Below are positions 54,835 through 62,718 of a stretch of DNA of 64,000 nt, piece by piece. Numbering within the stretch: position 1 is the first letter of the stretch; the number at the start of each line of letters is the position of its first letter. Origin of the DNA: Candidatus Saccharimonadota bacterium. Its GTDB lineage: Bacteria > Patescibacteriota > Saccharimonadia > Saccharimonadales > Saccharimonadaceae. The notes beneath the pieces were generated by a model. It worked only from the letters and a program-made list of their open reading frames with translations, searched no databases and was not told the DNA's origin. The stretch covers positions 1 through 64,000 of the forward strand of contig JAKSSX010000004.1 in NCBI GenBank assembly GCA_024402895.1. Reading direction: 5' to 3'. Made by a program: the position numbers and the translations under genes.

Positions 54835-56076
54835 ATGAAACTTAGTCAAACATTCGTAAAAACGACCAAAACTGCTCCTGCCGACGAAGTTAGTGAGAGC
54901 GCAAAACTTTTGATGCGCGCCGGTTATATCTATAAAGAGATGGCTGGTGTTTATGATTTCTTGCCACTTGGCATGCGTACTCTTGATAAAATCATTCAGA
55001 TTATTCGCGAAGAAATGAATGCTATTGGCGGTCAGGAACTCCGTATGACTAGCTTGCAACCGCGCAATGCATGGGAAGCGAGTGGTCGCTGGTCTGATGA
55101 CGTTATGGATGTTTGGTTTAAGACTAAACTTAATGCTGGCGGCGAGGTTGGTCTCGGCGCAACTCATGAAGAGCCGCTTACGAATTTGATGAAGTCTTAT
55201 ATCTCTAGCTATAAAGACTTGCCAGTTTATGCATATCAGTTCCAGACTAAGTTCCGTAACGAGCTTCGCGCAAAATCCGGCATTATGCGTACGCGCGAAT
55301 TTATGATGAAAGACCTTTATAGCTTTAGCAAAGATCGCGCTCAGCATGAAGAGTTCTATGAGAAGTGCGCAGAGAGCTATAAGAAAATCTTTAATCGTCT
55401 CGGTATCGGCAATGATACCTTCCGTACTTTTGCGAGCGGCGGCGCATTTAGTAAGTATTCTGATGAATTTCAGACTCTTTGCGAAGTAGGTGAAGATATT
55501 ATTTATCTTGATCGCGAAAAAGGTATCGCAGTTAACGAAGAGGTTTATAACGATGAAGTCTTGGCTGATCTTGGCTTAGATAAGTCTAAGCTTGAGCAGT
55601 GCAAAGCAGCTGAAGTTGGCAACATCTTCACTCTCGGCTATCGTTTCTCGGATGCTCTTGACCTTAACTTTAACGACGAAGATGGCAAGCGTCAGAAAGT
55701 ATTCATGGGTAGCTACGGCATCGGTCCTAGCCGCGTTATGGGTGTAATCGCAGAGAAACTTAGCGACGATAAAGGTCTCGTCTGGCCAGAAGAAATCGCT
55801 CCATACAAGTATTACATCGTAGCAATCGGCGAAAAAGCAACCGAGATTGCAGAAGATCTACATAATAAAGCACCTGAACAAATTATCTTCGATGATCGCA
55901 AGAATGCGCGTAACGGTGAAAAGTTTGCTGATGCGGAGCTTCTAGGTATTCCATATCGCGTCGTAATTAGCGATAAAACTCTTGCAGAAGACATGGTCGA
56001 AATCAAGAAACGCACTGATTCTGAAACAAAACTCTTGCCATTAGCAGAATTTATTGTTAAACTAGGGCAGAAGTAA
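54835..56076 (+). CDS. proS: Prolyl-tRNA synthetase lacking the editing insert
   Basis: A 413-residue class II synthetase: motif 1 (MAGVYDFLPLGMR), motif 2 (FRNELRAKSGIMRTREFMMK), motif 3 (GIGPSRVMGV) and a C-terminal anticodon-binding domain. Bacterial ProRS usually has an INS editing domain of about 180 residues between motifs 2 and 3; here only about 120 residues separate them and no INS is seen. The enzyme is therefore of the small form known from some alphaproteobacteria and mitochondria, and could not edit Ala-tRNA(Pro) in cis. TATACT (54823-54828) ends six bases before the ATG. Confidence 0.95.
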   Translation: MKLSQTFVKTTKTAPADEVSESAKLLMRAGYIYKEMAGVYDFLPLGMRTLDKIIQIIREEMNAIGGQELRMTSLQPRNAWEASGRWSDDVMDVWFKTKLNAGGEVGLGATHEEPLTNLMKSYISSYKDLPVYAYQFQTKFRNELRAKSGIMRTREFMMKDLYSFSKDRAQHEEFYEKCAESYKKIFNRLGIGNDTFRTFASGGAFSKYSDEFQTLCEVGEDIIYLDREKGIAVNEEVYNDEVLADLGLDKSKLEQCKAAEVGNIFTLGYRFSDALDLNFNDEDGKRQKVFMGSYGIGPSRVMGVIAEKLSDDKGLVWPEEIAPYKYYIVAIGEKATEIAEDLHNKAPEQIIFDDRKNARNGEKFADAELLGIPYRVVISDKTLAEDMVEIKKRTDSETKLLPLAEFIVKLGQK

Positions 56077-56120
56077 CAGTAAGTTTTTCCTATTTTTCTG
56101 GGGCAGAGGAGGATTATTTT

Positions 56121-56567
56121 ATGGCAAAGACAGTCAGCATTACAGCCGCTGGTCGCGCAGATCTTGAGAAAGAGCTTGAATCTCTAAAGGCACGCCGTCC
56201 AGAAATCGCAGAGAAGATCGCAACTGCGCGTTCTTATGGCGATTTAAGCGAAAATGAAGATTATACGGCAGCTCGCGGTGAACAGAAGGTCATCGAGGGT
56301 CGTATTCTTGAAATCGAAGATATCCTTCTTCATGCAAAGATTATTGAGTCTGGCAAAAAGGAAAAAGTTGCCATGGGTTCAACCGTCACGTTGGAATCTG
56401 ATGGCAAGAAAAACACTTATACGCTTGTTGGCGCCGTCGAAGCAAATCCGCTCGAGGGCAAGATTAGCAACGAATCTCCAATCGGCGTAGCAATATTTGG
56501 TAAAAAAGTTGGCGAGGAAGTAAAGCTTCCAAACGGAAAGACTTTTAAAGTCACCGAAATTAATTAA
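56121..56567 (+). CDS. greA: Transcript cleavage factor GreA
   Basis: A 148-residue GreA: N-terminal coiled coil with the catalytic acidic tip ARSYGDLSENEDY and a C-terminal FKBP-like domain (ESPIGVAIFGKKVGEEV). It rescues backtracked RNA polymerase. GAGGAGG lies ahead of the ATG. A terminator hairpin follows. All expected residues present. Confidence 0.96.
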   Translation: MAKTVSITAAGRADLEKELESLKARRPEIAEKIATARSYGDLSENEDYTAARGEQKVIEGRILEIEDILLHAKIIESGKKEKVAMGSTVTLESDGKKNTYTLVGAVEANPLEGKISNESPIGVAIFGKKVGEEVKLPNGKTFKVTEIN

Positions 56568-56591
56568 GCATCCTCACCAGGTAATGTTAAC

Positions 56592-56622
56592 AAAATGCGC
56601 TAACCAAAATTAGCGTATTTTT
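56592..56622 (+). terminator. greA terminator
   Basis: AAAATGCGCTAA pairs with TTAGCGTATTTT around CCAAAA (one mismatch), with T-run. Confidence 0.8.
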
Positions 56623-56654
56623 GTGTCAAAAATTTTAAGAGAGGTGGAAAATCA

Positions 56655-58451
56655 ATGACAAAAACATCTGAAAAGGAGAAAAAGACGGCTTTCCGTCGAA
56701 CTCTCCATTACTACTCAATTGTATTTAAGAAATACAAATTCTACACACTTGGTGCACTTATCGCGACACCGCTTGTCGTTTTAGTCCGCACCACGCTCAT
56801 TCCGCTCATTTTTGCTAATATGATCGATCGCGTATCGGCGGGCATTTCAAATGATCAAATCATTCCAGAACTTTTACCTCAAGCTATCGCCTTGCTCGCA
56901 TGCCATATCTTCGGCTCATGCATTATTGGCTGGCTTCGTATTTACTGGGTATGGAAGATGGAATTGAAATCTATGTACGACCTTGCAACTATGTGTTTCG
57001 ACACGGTTTGTACGCAGTCCATGCAGTTTCATTCTGATCGTTTCTCGGGCTCACTTGTTTCGCAGACGAACAAATTTATTGGCAGCTTCGAACGTTTCTT
57101 TGACGTCGTGATCTTTGACATTTTATATCTCATTTCGATGACTGCTTCGATTATGTTCGTTCTTGTTTCGCGCGCACCATGGTTCGCATTGGGCTTGGCG
57201 GTATTTATCGTCCTCTATATTCTTTGCTCAGCGCTAACCTTCAAAAAGATTTCGCATCTTAGCCGCGAATGGGCAGAAGCAGAGAATAAACAGACTGGTC
57301 AGCTCGCTGACTCTGTTTCAAATATTCTCTCGGTTAAGTCTTATGGTCGCGAAGCGCACGAACGCCGTCGCTACGCAAACTTCAACCGCGCTAGCATGAA
57401 CGCCGGCTTCGCTCAGATGAACGCACATATGAAGCGCGATATCGGATTCAACTTAGTAAACGTTGGCATCATCGCAATTATCGTTGCATTCATGATGGTT
57501 GGTCGCCCAATCTTTGGCCTTTCCGTTGCTACCTTGATTCTTATCGTAAACTACTCGATGTCTATCATGGGTGAACTTTGGAATGTTAATAACATTTTCA
57601 AAAACATCAACCGCGTATTTGGCGATGCTTATGAAATGACCATGATTCTTGATACTGAAAAAGCTGTTGTTGACGTACGCGGCGCAAAAGAGCTCGCAGT
57701 CGACAAAGGCGGTATCGAATTCGAGAATGTTCGTTTCCAGCATCATAATGCAAAGAATGCAATCTTCGAAAACTTCAATCTAGATATTAAACCGGGCGAA
57801 CGTGTCGGCCTCGTCGGCATTTCCGGTTCCGGCAAGACTACTTTGACCAAACTGTTACTTCGCTTTGCGGACGTAGAGGCTGGTTCTATTCGCATTGATG
57901 GTCAGGATATTGCTAAGGTCCAGCAAGTATCTTTGAGAGAAGGAATCGCATATGTTCCTCAGGAAACTGCACTATTCCATCGTTCAATTTCCGAGAACAT
58001 TGCTTACGCGCGCCCAGACGCAACGCAGGAAGAAATTATACGCGCTGCTAAGCTTGCAAACGCTCATGAATTCATTAAGGATTTACCTGATGGATATGAC
58101 ACGCTTGTTGGCGAACGCGGCACAAAACTTTCTGGCGGCCAGCGTCAGCGTATTGCAATTGCGCGCGCAATTCTAAAAGACGCACCTATTCTGGTACTTG
58201 ATGAGGCAACCTCTGCGCTTGACTCTGAGTCTGAAACGCTTATTCAGGATGCTCTCGTAAAGCTCATGAAAGGTCGCACGAGTATCGTAGTAGCACATCG
58301 CCTTTCGACGATTGCTAGCCTCGATCGCATCATTGTCTTGGAAAACGGTAAAATCATCGAGCAGGGCACGCATGCTGAGCTCGTAGCAAAGGATGGCGCA
58401 TACAATAAACTATGGTCCCGTCAGACCGGCGCCTTCCTCGACAGTGAATAA
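56655..58451 (+). CDS. ABC exporter (fused membrane and ATPase domains)
   Basis: A 598-residue half-transporter: six-helix membrane domain (about 30-320) followed by the ATPase with Walker A GISGSGKTT (about 388-396), Q-loop YVPQETALFH, signature LSGGQRQRIAIARA (about 491-504), Walker B ILVLDEATSALD and H-loop VAHRLST. It should work as a homodimer exporting lipid, peptide or drug. GAGAGGTGG precedes the ATG. There is no peptidase domain. The substrate cannot be told. Confidence 0.93.
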   Translation: MTKTSEKEKKTAFRRTLHYYSIVFKKYKFYTLGALIATPLVVLVRTTLIPLIFANMIDRVSAGISNDQIIPELLPQAIALLACHIFGSCIIGWLRIYWVWKMELKSMYDLATMCFDTVCTQSMQFHSDRFSGSLVSQTNKFIGSFERFFDVVIFDILYLISMTASIMFVLVSRAPWFALGLAVFIVLYILCSALTFKKISHLSREWAEAENKQTGQLADSVSNILSVKSYGREAHERRRYANFNRASMNAGFAQMNAHMKRDIGFNLVNVGIIAIIVAFMMVGRPIFGLSVATLILIVNYSMSIMGELWNVNNIFKNINRVFGDAYEMTMILDTEKAVVDVRGAKELAVDKGGIEFENVRFQHHNAKNAIFENFNLDIKPGERVGLVGISGSGKTTLTKLLLRFADVEAGSIRIDGQDIAKVQQVSLREGIAYVPQETALFHRSISENIAYARPDATQEEIIRAAKLANAHEFIKDLPDGYDTLVGERGTKLSGGQRQRIAIARAILKDAPILVLDEATSALDSESETLIQDALVKLMKGRTSIVVAHRLSTIASLDRIIVLENGKIIEQGTHAELVAKDGAYNKLWSRQTGAFLDSE

Positions 58452-58473
58452 AAAAGATGGTAAAATATAGATT

Positions 58474-59913
58474 ATGGCAACTCTAAAAGATTTTCGCGAT
58501 GAAAGAATTCGCAAACTTAATGAATTAAAAGAAGCAGGCATTGATCCATATCCTGCACATTCCAATCGCGACACTAAGATTGGTGATATTTTAGAGCAGT
58601 ACGAATCTTATGCTGACAAAGACGTATGTGTAGCTGGCCGTATTGCTAGTATTCGCAGCTTCGGCAAGCTAGCATTCGTCGTCGTCGAGGATAACTCTGG
58701 CAAAATCCAGGTCTTCCTAAAAGATGACGCAGCAAAATTTACAAAGAAACTCGACACCGGTGACTATCTTGAAGCTGCCGGCAAAGTTGGGCAAACCAAA
58801 ACTGGCGAAATATCGGTATTCTGCGATATGCCACGTATTCTAACGAAGGCGCTACGCCCTCTTCCTGGCCGTGATGGCTTTACTAACAAGGAAGAGCGCT
58901 TGCGCCGTCGCTACGTGGATATGGCAGTAAACCCAGAAGTTCGCGAGCGCTTTGTGCGCCGTGCAAAATTCTGGACCGCAACTCGCCAGTTTTTAAATGA
59001 CCACGGTTTTGTTGAAATTAATATTCCAGTTCTAGAAACTACCACTGGCGGTGCGGATGCAAATCCATTTGTTACTCATATGGACGCGCTTGATCAGGAT
59101 TACTTCCTCCGCATTTCCCATGAGCTTCCTTTGAAACGCTTGATTGGTGGTGGCTACGAACGCGTTTATGATATTGGTCCTCGCTTCCGCAATGAAGGTA
59201 TGGATGAAGAGCATCTTCCAGAGCATATCGCTATGGAGTCTTATGCTGCATACCAGGATTACGAAGAAGGTATGGATCTTTACGAAGAAATGATTAAATA
59301 TGTCTGTAAAGAGACTTGGGGTACGCTTCAATTCGAGCATGAAGGCATGAAGGTTGATCTCGACTGCAAATGGCCACGCATTAGCTACGCAGACATTCTA
59401 CGTGAGAAGTTTGATGTAGATGTATTCAATCCTGACCTAGACCAGGTAAAGAGCATTTTACGTCAAAATGGCGTCAAATACGACGATTCTATGGGTGCTG
59501 GCCGCTTGTTAGACTATCTTTGGAAGATTATTCGCAAAGAGTCTGCAGGCCCATTCTGGCTCATTCATGAACCAGTAGAGCTTTCTCCTCTTGCAAAGAA
59601 GCATGAGGCGGATCCACGCGTTACTGAGCGCTTCCATCCAGTTATCTTCGGTACCGAAATGGGTAACGGCTACTCAGAGCTTAACGATCCACTCGACCAG
59701 CTCGAACGTTTCGAGAAGCAGCAAGCTATGCGCGATGCCGGTGATGCTGAAGCTCAGATGCTCGATATGGACTTCGTTGAGATGTTGGAATACGGTATGC
59801 CTCCAACTTGTGGTTGGGGTAACTCAGAGCGCAACTTCTGGCTCTTCGAAGGTGTTTCCGCACGCGAAGGTGTTCCATTCCCACCAATGCGCCGTGACGG
59901 CAATAACGATTAG
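58474..59913 (+). CDS. lysS: Lysyl-tRNA synthetase, class II
   Basis: A 479-residue LysRS: N-terminal OB anticodon fold (VAGRIASIRSFGKLAF), class II core with the RRRYVDMAVN segment, motif 2 FRNEGMDEEHLPEH (with HLPEH in place of the usual TRHNPE, a subtype trait) and motif 3-like end GCGWGNSERN. TAAAAT (58461-58466) ends seven bases before the ATG. A strong hairpin terminator follows at 59920. Identity is firm. Confidence 0.94.
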   Translation: MATLKDFRDERIRKLNELKEAGIDPYPAHSNRDTKIGDILEQYESYADKDVCVAGRIASIRSFGKLAFVVVEDNSGKIQVFLKDDAAKFTKKLDTGDYLEAAGKVGQTKTGEISVFCDMPRILTKALRPLPGRDGFTNKEERLRRRYVDMAVNPEVRERFVRRAKFWTATRQFLNDHGFVEINIPVLETTTGGADANPFVTHMDALDQDYFLRISHELPLKRLIGGGYERVYDIGPRFRNEGMDEEHLPEHIAMESYAAYQDYEEGMDLYEEMIKYVCKETWGTLQFEHEGMKVDLDCKWPRISYADILREKFDVDVFNPDLDQVKSILRQNGVKYDDSMGAGRLLDYLWKIIRKESAGPFWLIHEPVELSPLAKKHEADPRVTERFHPVIFGTEMGNGYSELNDPLDQLERFEKQQAMRDAGDAEAQMLDMDFVEMLEYGMPPTCGWGNSERNFWLFEGVSAREGVPFPPMRRDGNND

Positions 59914-59919
59914 TTTTAC

Positions 59920-59961
59920 AAAAGTGCTAAAACATAATACTTATGCTTTAGCACTTTTTTG
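59920..59961 (+). terminator. lysS terminator
   Basis: AAAGTGCTAAA pairs with TTTAGCACTTT, followed by T, between lysS and dprA. Confidence 0.9.
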
Positions 59962-59981
59962 TTTGCCGTTAATATGTAGCT

Positions 59982-60074
59982 ATGAATTATTCTAAAACCA
60001 CAATAAATCAACCATTTCTAAAAAGCCTCGAGTGTTGCGGGCGTGATACTGAAGTAAATCAGCCGGTTGAATGA
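59982..60074 (+). other. Upstream in-frame segment of dprA ended by TGA
   Basis: An ATG at 59982, seven or so bases after an AT-rich -10-like TTAATAT, opens 30 codons that end at TGA 60072-60074. The very next codon continues, in the same frame, into the DprA sequence LWYQGKIPEKR. The segment has INQPFLKSLE, which resembles the short region before the DprA Rossmann fold. A CGA to TGA change would explain it. Confidence 0.5.
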
Positions 60075-60845
60075 TTGTGGTATCAGGGCAAAATTCCAGA
60101 GAAACGGCCGCCGGTTGTCGCAATTGTGGGCGCTCGGCGCTGTACGAAATATGGCGAAGAAATAGCTTATCGCGCAGCCTATGAACTTGCAAAACACGGC
60201 GTAGTGATTGTGAGTGGTATGGCATATGGAATCGATGCTTGCGCTCATCGTGGCTGCCTGGATGCTGGTGGTATAACAATTGCGATATTAGGAACGGCGA
60301 TAGATAACTTATATCCACGCAGTAATTTTGGCTTATCGCAACGCATTTTAGAAAAGGGTGCAATCATATCTGAATATGCGCCAGGATTCGAGACGCGCGC
60401 ATATAATTTTCAGATTAGAAATCGCATCGTTTCTGGGTTGGCTGATGCGGTATTAATAGTCGAAGCGGCGCCCGGTTCCGGGACTTTTGGTACTTATGAT
60501 TTTGCCTTAAAGCAGGGCAAAGATATTTTTGCGGTGCCGGCCGATATTACCAGACCGATGTCTGCGGGCGCAAACGAAATGTTGCGCAATGCGGCGCATC
60601 CATATCTCGACGTTTCAGATATTTTGTCGTGTCTAGGAATAAGCTACACGGCTACGGAGCGCGACTTGTCGGGCCTTAGTGATATAGAACAGAAAGTCTA
60701 TAAGCTAATATTGGAGGGCGTAAAAGATGCCGACGAAATAGTGGCGAGATTGGATATTTCGGCTATGGATTTCAACTGCGCTATCACGACTCTTGAGCTA
60801 GAAGATTTTGTTGTTCCACTTGGTCAAGGCTGGGGTCCGCGATAA
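60075..60845 (+). CDS. dprA: DNA processing protein DprA, N-terminal part cut off
   Basis: About 256 residues with the DprA/Smf core: VAIVGARRCTKYGEE, IVSGMAYGIDACAH, ILGTAIDNLYPRSN, ISEYAPGF, FQIRNRIVSGLADAVLIVEA and GTFGTYDFALKQGKDIFAVPA, then a C-terminal winged helix. DprA loads RecA on incoming single strands during transformation. The frame is open from directly after a TGA (60072-60074); a TTG at 60075 could start it, otherwise a longer protein from 59982 is interrupted. The conserved domain itself is complete, so function may survive. No ribosome site is obvious. Confidence 0.85.
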   Translation: MWYQGKIPEKRPPVVAIVGARRCTKYGEEIAYRAAYELAKHGVVIVSGMAYGIDACAHRGCLDAGGITIAILGTAIDNLYPRSNFGLSQRILEKGAIISEYAPGFETRAYNFQIRNRIVSGLADAVLIVEAAPGSGTFGTYDFALKQGKDIFAVPADITRPMSAGANEMLRNAAHPYLDVSDILSCLGISYTATERDLSGLSDIEQKVYKLILEGVKDADEIVARLDISAMDFNCAITTLELEDFVVPLGQGWGPR

Positions 60846-60869
60846 TGCTTATGCTATAATATATGTATT

Positions 60870-61781
60870 ATGGCAAACAAAGTAATGATTGTTGGTACAG
60901 GTAATGTCGGCATGAGCTACGGCTATGCTCTTGTTCATCAGCGTACTGACGTAAACGAATTAGTTTTAGTAGATATTAATACCGAAGACGCTGAAGGTGA
61001 AGCAATCGATTTGCGTGACTGTCTCGCAGTAGCTCCAAGCTATCTAAAGATTTATGCTGGTACTTACGCTGACGCTCGCGATTGCGATATTATTGTCATT
61101 ACTGCGGGTATTCCTCAGAAGCCAGGCGAATCTCGCATGGATCTTCTCAAGAAAAATGCAGTTATCTTTAAGGATATGATTGGTCAGATTATGGCATCTG
61201 GCTTCGATGGTATTTTCCTTATCGTTAGCAACCCAATGGATGTTTTGACTTATCTAACCTGGCGCTATTCTGGTCTTCCTCCAGAGAGAGTTATTGGCTC
61301 TGGCACTGTTCTTGATACTGCTCGCTTGCGTTATCGCTTGTCTCAGCGTCTACATATTCATCCAAAGAATATTCACGCGTATCAAATCGGTGAGCATGGC
61401 GATACTGAGTTCGCTCTTTGGAGCTGCGCAACCGCTGGTGGTCAGCCAATTATGGATTTGATCAATAATGATGATCGTATGGCTATTGAAGATTATGCTC
61501 GCAAAGAGGCGTACACGATTATTGAAAAGAAGGGTGCTACCTACTATGGTATCGGCTCATGCTTGGCAATGATTACTAACTGTATTCTTGGCGACGAGAA
61601 TCGTATTCTTACAATCAGCAACTATGATGAACTCAGCGATACCTACAACGGTTATCCGGCAGTTCTAGGCCGCAATGGCGTTGTTCGCCGCTTAGGTCTT
61701 CAGATTTCTGCAGACGAGCAGATTCGTCTCAATGGAAGCATTCGTGCTTTACGGGAAGCTATCAAAGAAGTCTCTGAATAG
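60870..61781 (+). CDS. ldh: L-lactate dehydrogenase
   Basis: A 303-residue NAD-dependent dehydrogenase: GTGNVGMSYGYAL binds NAD, the specificity loop is GIPQKPGESRMDL with Gln83 (lactate type; malate enzymes have Arg) and Arg89, and the catalytic His176 lies in GEHGDTE. It would regenerate NAD+ by making lactate, the end of fermentation with gpmI. TATAAT (60855-60860) ends nine bases before the ATG. Intact. Confidence 0.93.
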   Translation: MANKVMIVGTGNVGMSYGYALVHQRTDVNELVLVDINTEDAEGEAIDLRDCLAVAPSYLKIYAGTYADARDCDIIVITAGIPQKPGESRMDLLKKNAVIFKDMIGQIMASGFDGIFLIVSNPMDVLTYLTWRYSGLPPERVIGSGTVLDTARLRYRLSQRLHIHPKNIHAYQIGEHGDTEFALWSCATAGGQPIMDLINNDDRMAIEDYARKEAYTIIEKKGATYYGIGSCLAMITNCILGDENRILTISNYDELSDTYNGYPAVLGRNGVVRRLGLQISADEQIRLNGSIRALREAIKEVSE

Positions 61782-61783
61782 TA

Positions 61784-61866
61784 TTGACTTTTTTGCAAAT
61801 CTGTGCTATAATTATAACAATACATTACTTCAAAGATGACCACTCGGTAGGGGAGTGGTTATTTTT
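61784..61866 (+). promoter_or_regulatory. Strong promoter followed at once by a terminator (attenuator or tiny RNA)
   Basis: TTGACT (61784-61789), 17 bases, TATAAT (61807-61812) would start RNA at about 61819. Within 50 bases ACCACTC (61839-61845) pairs with GAGTGGT (61853-61859) followed by T-run. The four-codon frame ATG ACC ACT CGG TAG lies on the terminator's left arm. The downstream PIN-TRAM gene has its own TAAAAT box (61895-61900). Confidence 0.6.
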
Positions 61867-61906
61867 GTGGTTTGCTAAAATGCAAAAATCATTATAAAAT
61901 ATTGAA

Positions 61907-62680
61907 ATGGAATTATTCATAGTAATTTTACTTCTCGTAATATTCGCAGAAGTAAGCGCGCTCGCTGCGCGCGAGTTTACGCGTAAGCGTATGCCGGCAA
62001 AGAATAGCCGCAGAAAATTATTTGTAGATACCTCCGCCCTTATGGATGGTCGTATCTTGTCAGTTGCGAAGGCTGGATTCCTTGGCGACGAAGTACTAAT
62101 CCCACGCTCAGTTATTCGTGAGCTTCAGCTTCTAGCTGATGGTAGCGATAGTGAGAAACGCACTCGTGCACGTTTTGGCCTAGACATTGTGAATGAGCTA
62201 GAGCGTGTCGAGCTAGCGGACGTTGAAATCTATCATGATGAGGGTGATCGCGTTAAAGTTGACGAACGTCTCATTGAGCTAGCAAAAGAAAATCACGGCA
62301 TCATCATGACGAACGATTTTAATCTAGCTAAAGTTGCTACGGCTGAACATATCGACGTAATTAATATCAACGAGCTAGCACAAGGCTTGCGTAGCGAATA
62401 TCTCCCAGGCGACAAGCTAAGTGTAAAGATTATCTCAGCTGGCGCCAATCCACGTCAGGGTGTAGCGTATTTACCGGACGGCACAATGATCGTCGTGGAT
62501 GAAGCTCAGAGATATGCCGGCAAAAATCAGTTCATCGAAATCGAATTCGTCCGCTATCTACAAACTGCAGCCGGCAAAATGATGTTTGCAAAACTTTCGG
62601 AACAGAAACGTATTCAGAAAGAACAAAAGGCTCCAAAGAAAACTGCAACCGGTCGTAAATATCATAAAAAGACCAAATAA
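61907..62680 (+). CDS. PIN-TRAM domain protein (YacL-like)
   Basis: A 257-residue protein: short N-terminal helix (about 2-20), PIN domain from LFVDTSALMDGRIL with later acidic residues IMTNDFNLAKV, a TRAM-like beta domain (LSVKIISAGANPRQGVAYLPDG) and a basic tail. YacL family members have more helices; only one is present here. A membrane-tethered RNase role is suggested by the domain. TAAAAT (61895-61900) ends six bases before the ATG, a terminator follows. Confidence 0.88.
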   Translation: MELFIVILLLVIFAEVSALAAREFTRKRMPAKNSRRKLFVDTSALMDGRILSVAKAGFLGDEVLIPRSVIRELQLLADGSDSEKRTRARFGLDIVNELERVELADVEIYHDEGDRVKVDERLIELAKENHGIIMTNDFNLAKVATAEHIDVININELAQGLRSEYLPGDKLSVKIISAGANPRQGVAYLPDGTMIVVDEAQRYAGKNQFIEIEFVRYLQTAAGKMMFAKLSEQKRIQKEQKAPKKTATGRKYHKKTK

Positions 62681-62711
62681 AAAGAATCGGGTGAAAGCCC
62701 GATTCTTTTTT
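62681..62711. terminator. Bidirectional terminator
   Basis: AAAGAATCGGG pairs with CCCGATTCTTT around TGAAAG, with A- and T-runs, between the PIN-TRAM gene and the convergent PBP gene. Confidence 0.92.
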
Positions 62712-62718
62712 GTAGCAA

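Noticed and set aside
60072-60074. TGA inside dprA as evidence of code 25 (UGA = Gly)
   Set aside because: UGA is used as a normal stop, for example at 39816-39818, and no other gene shows internal TGA; the other in-frame stop is TAG.
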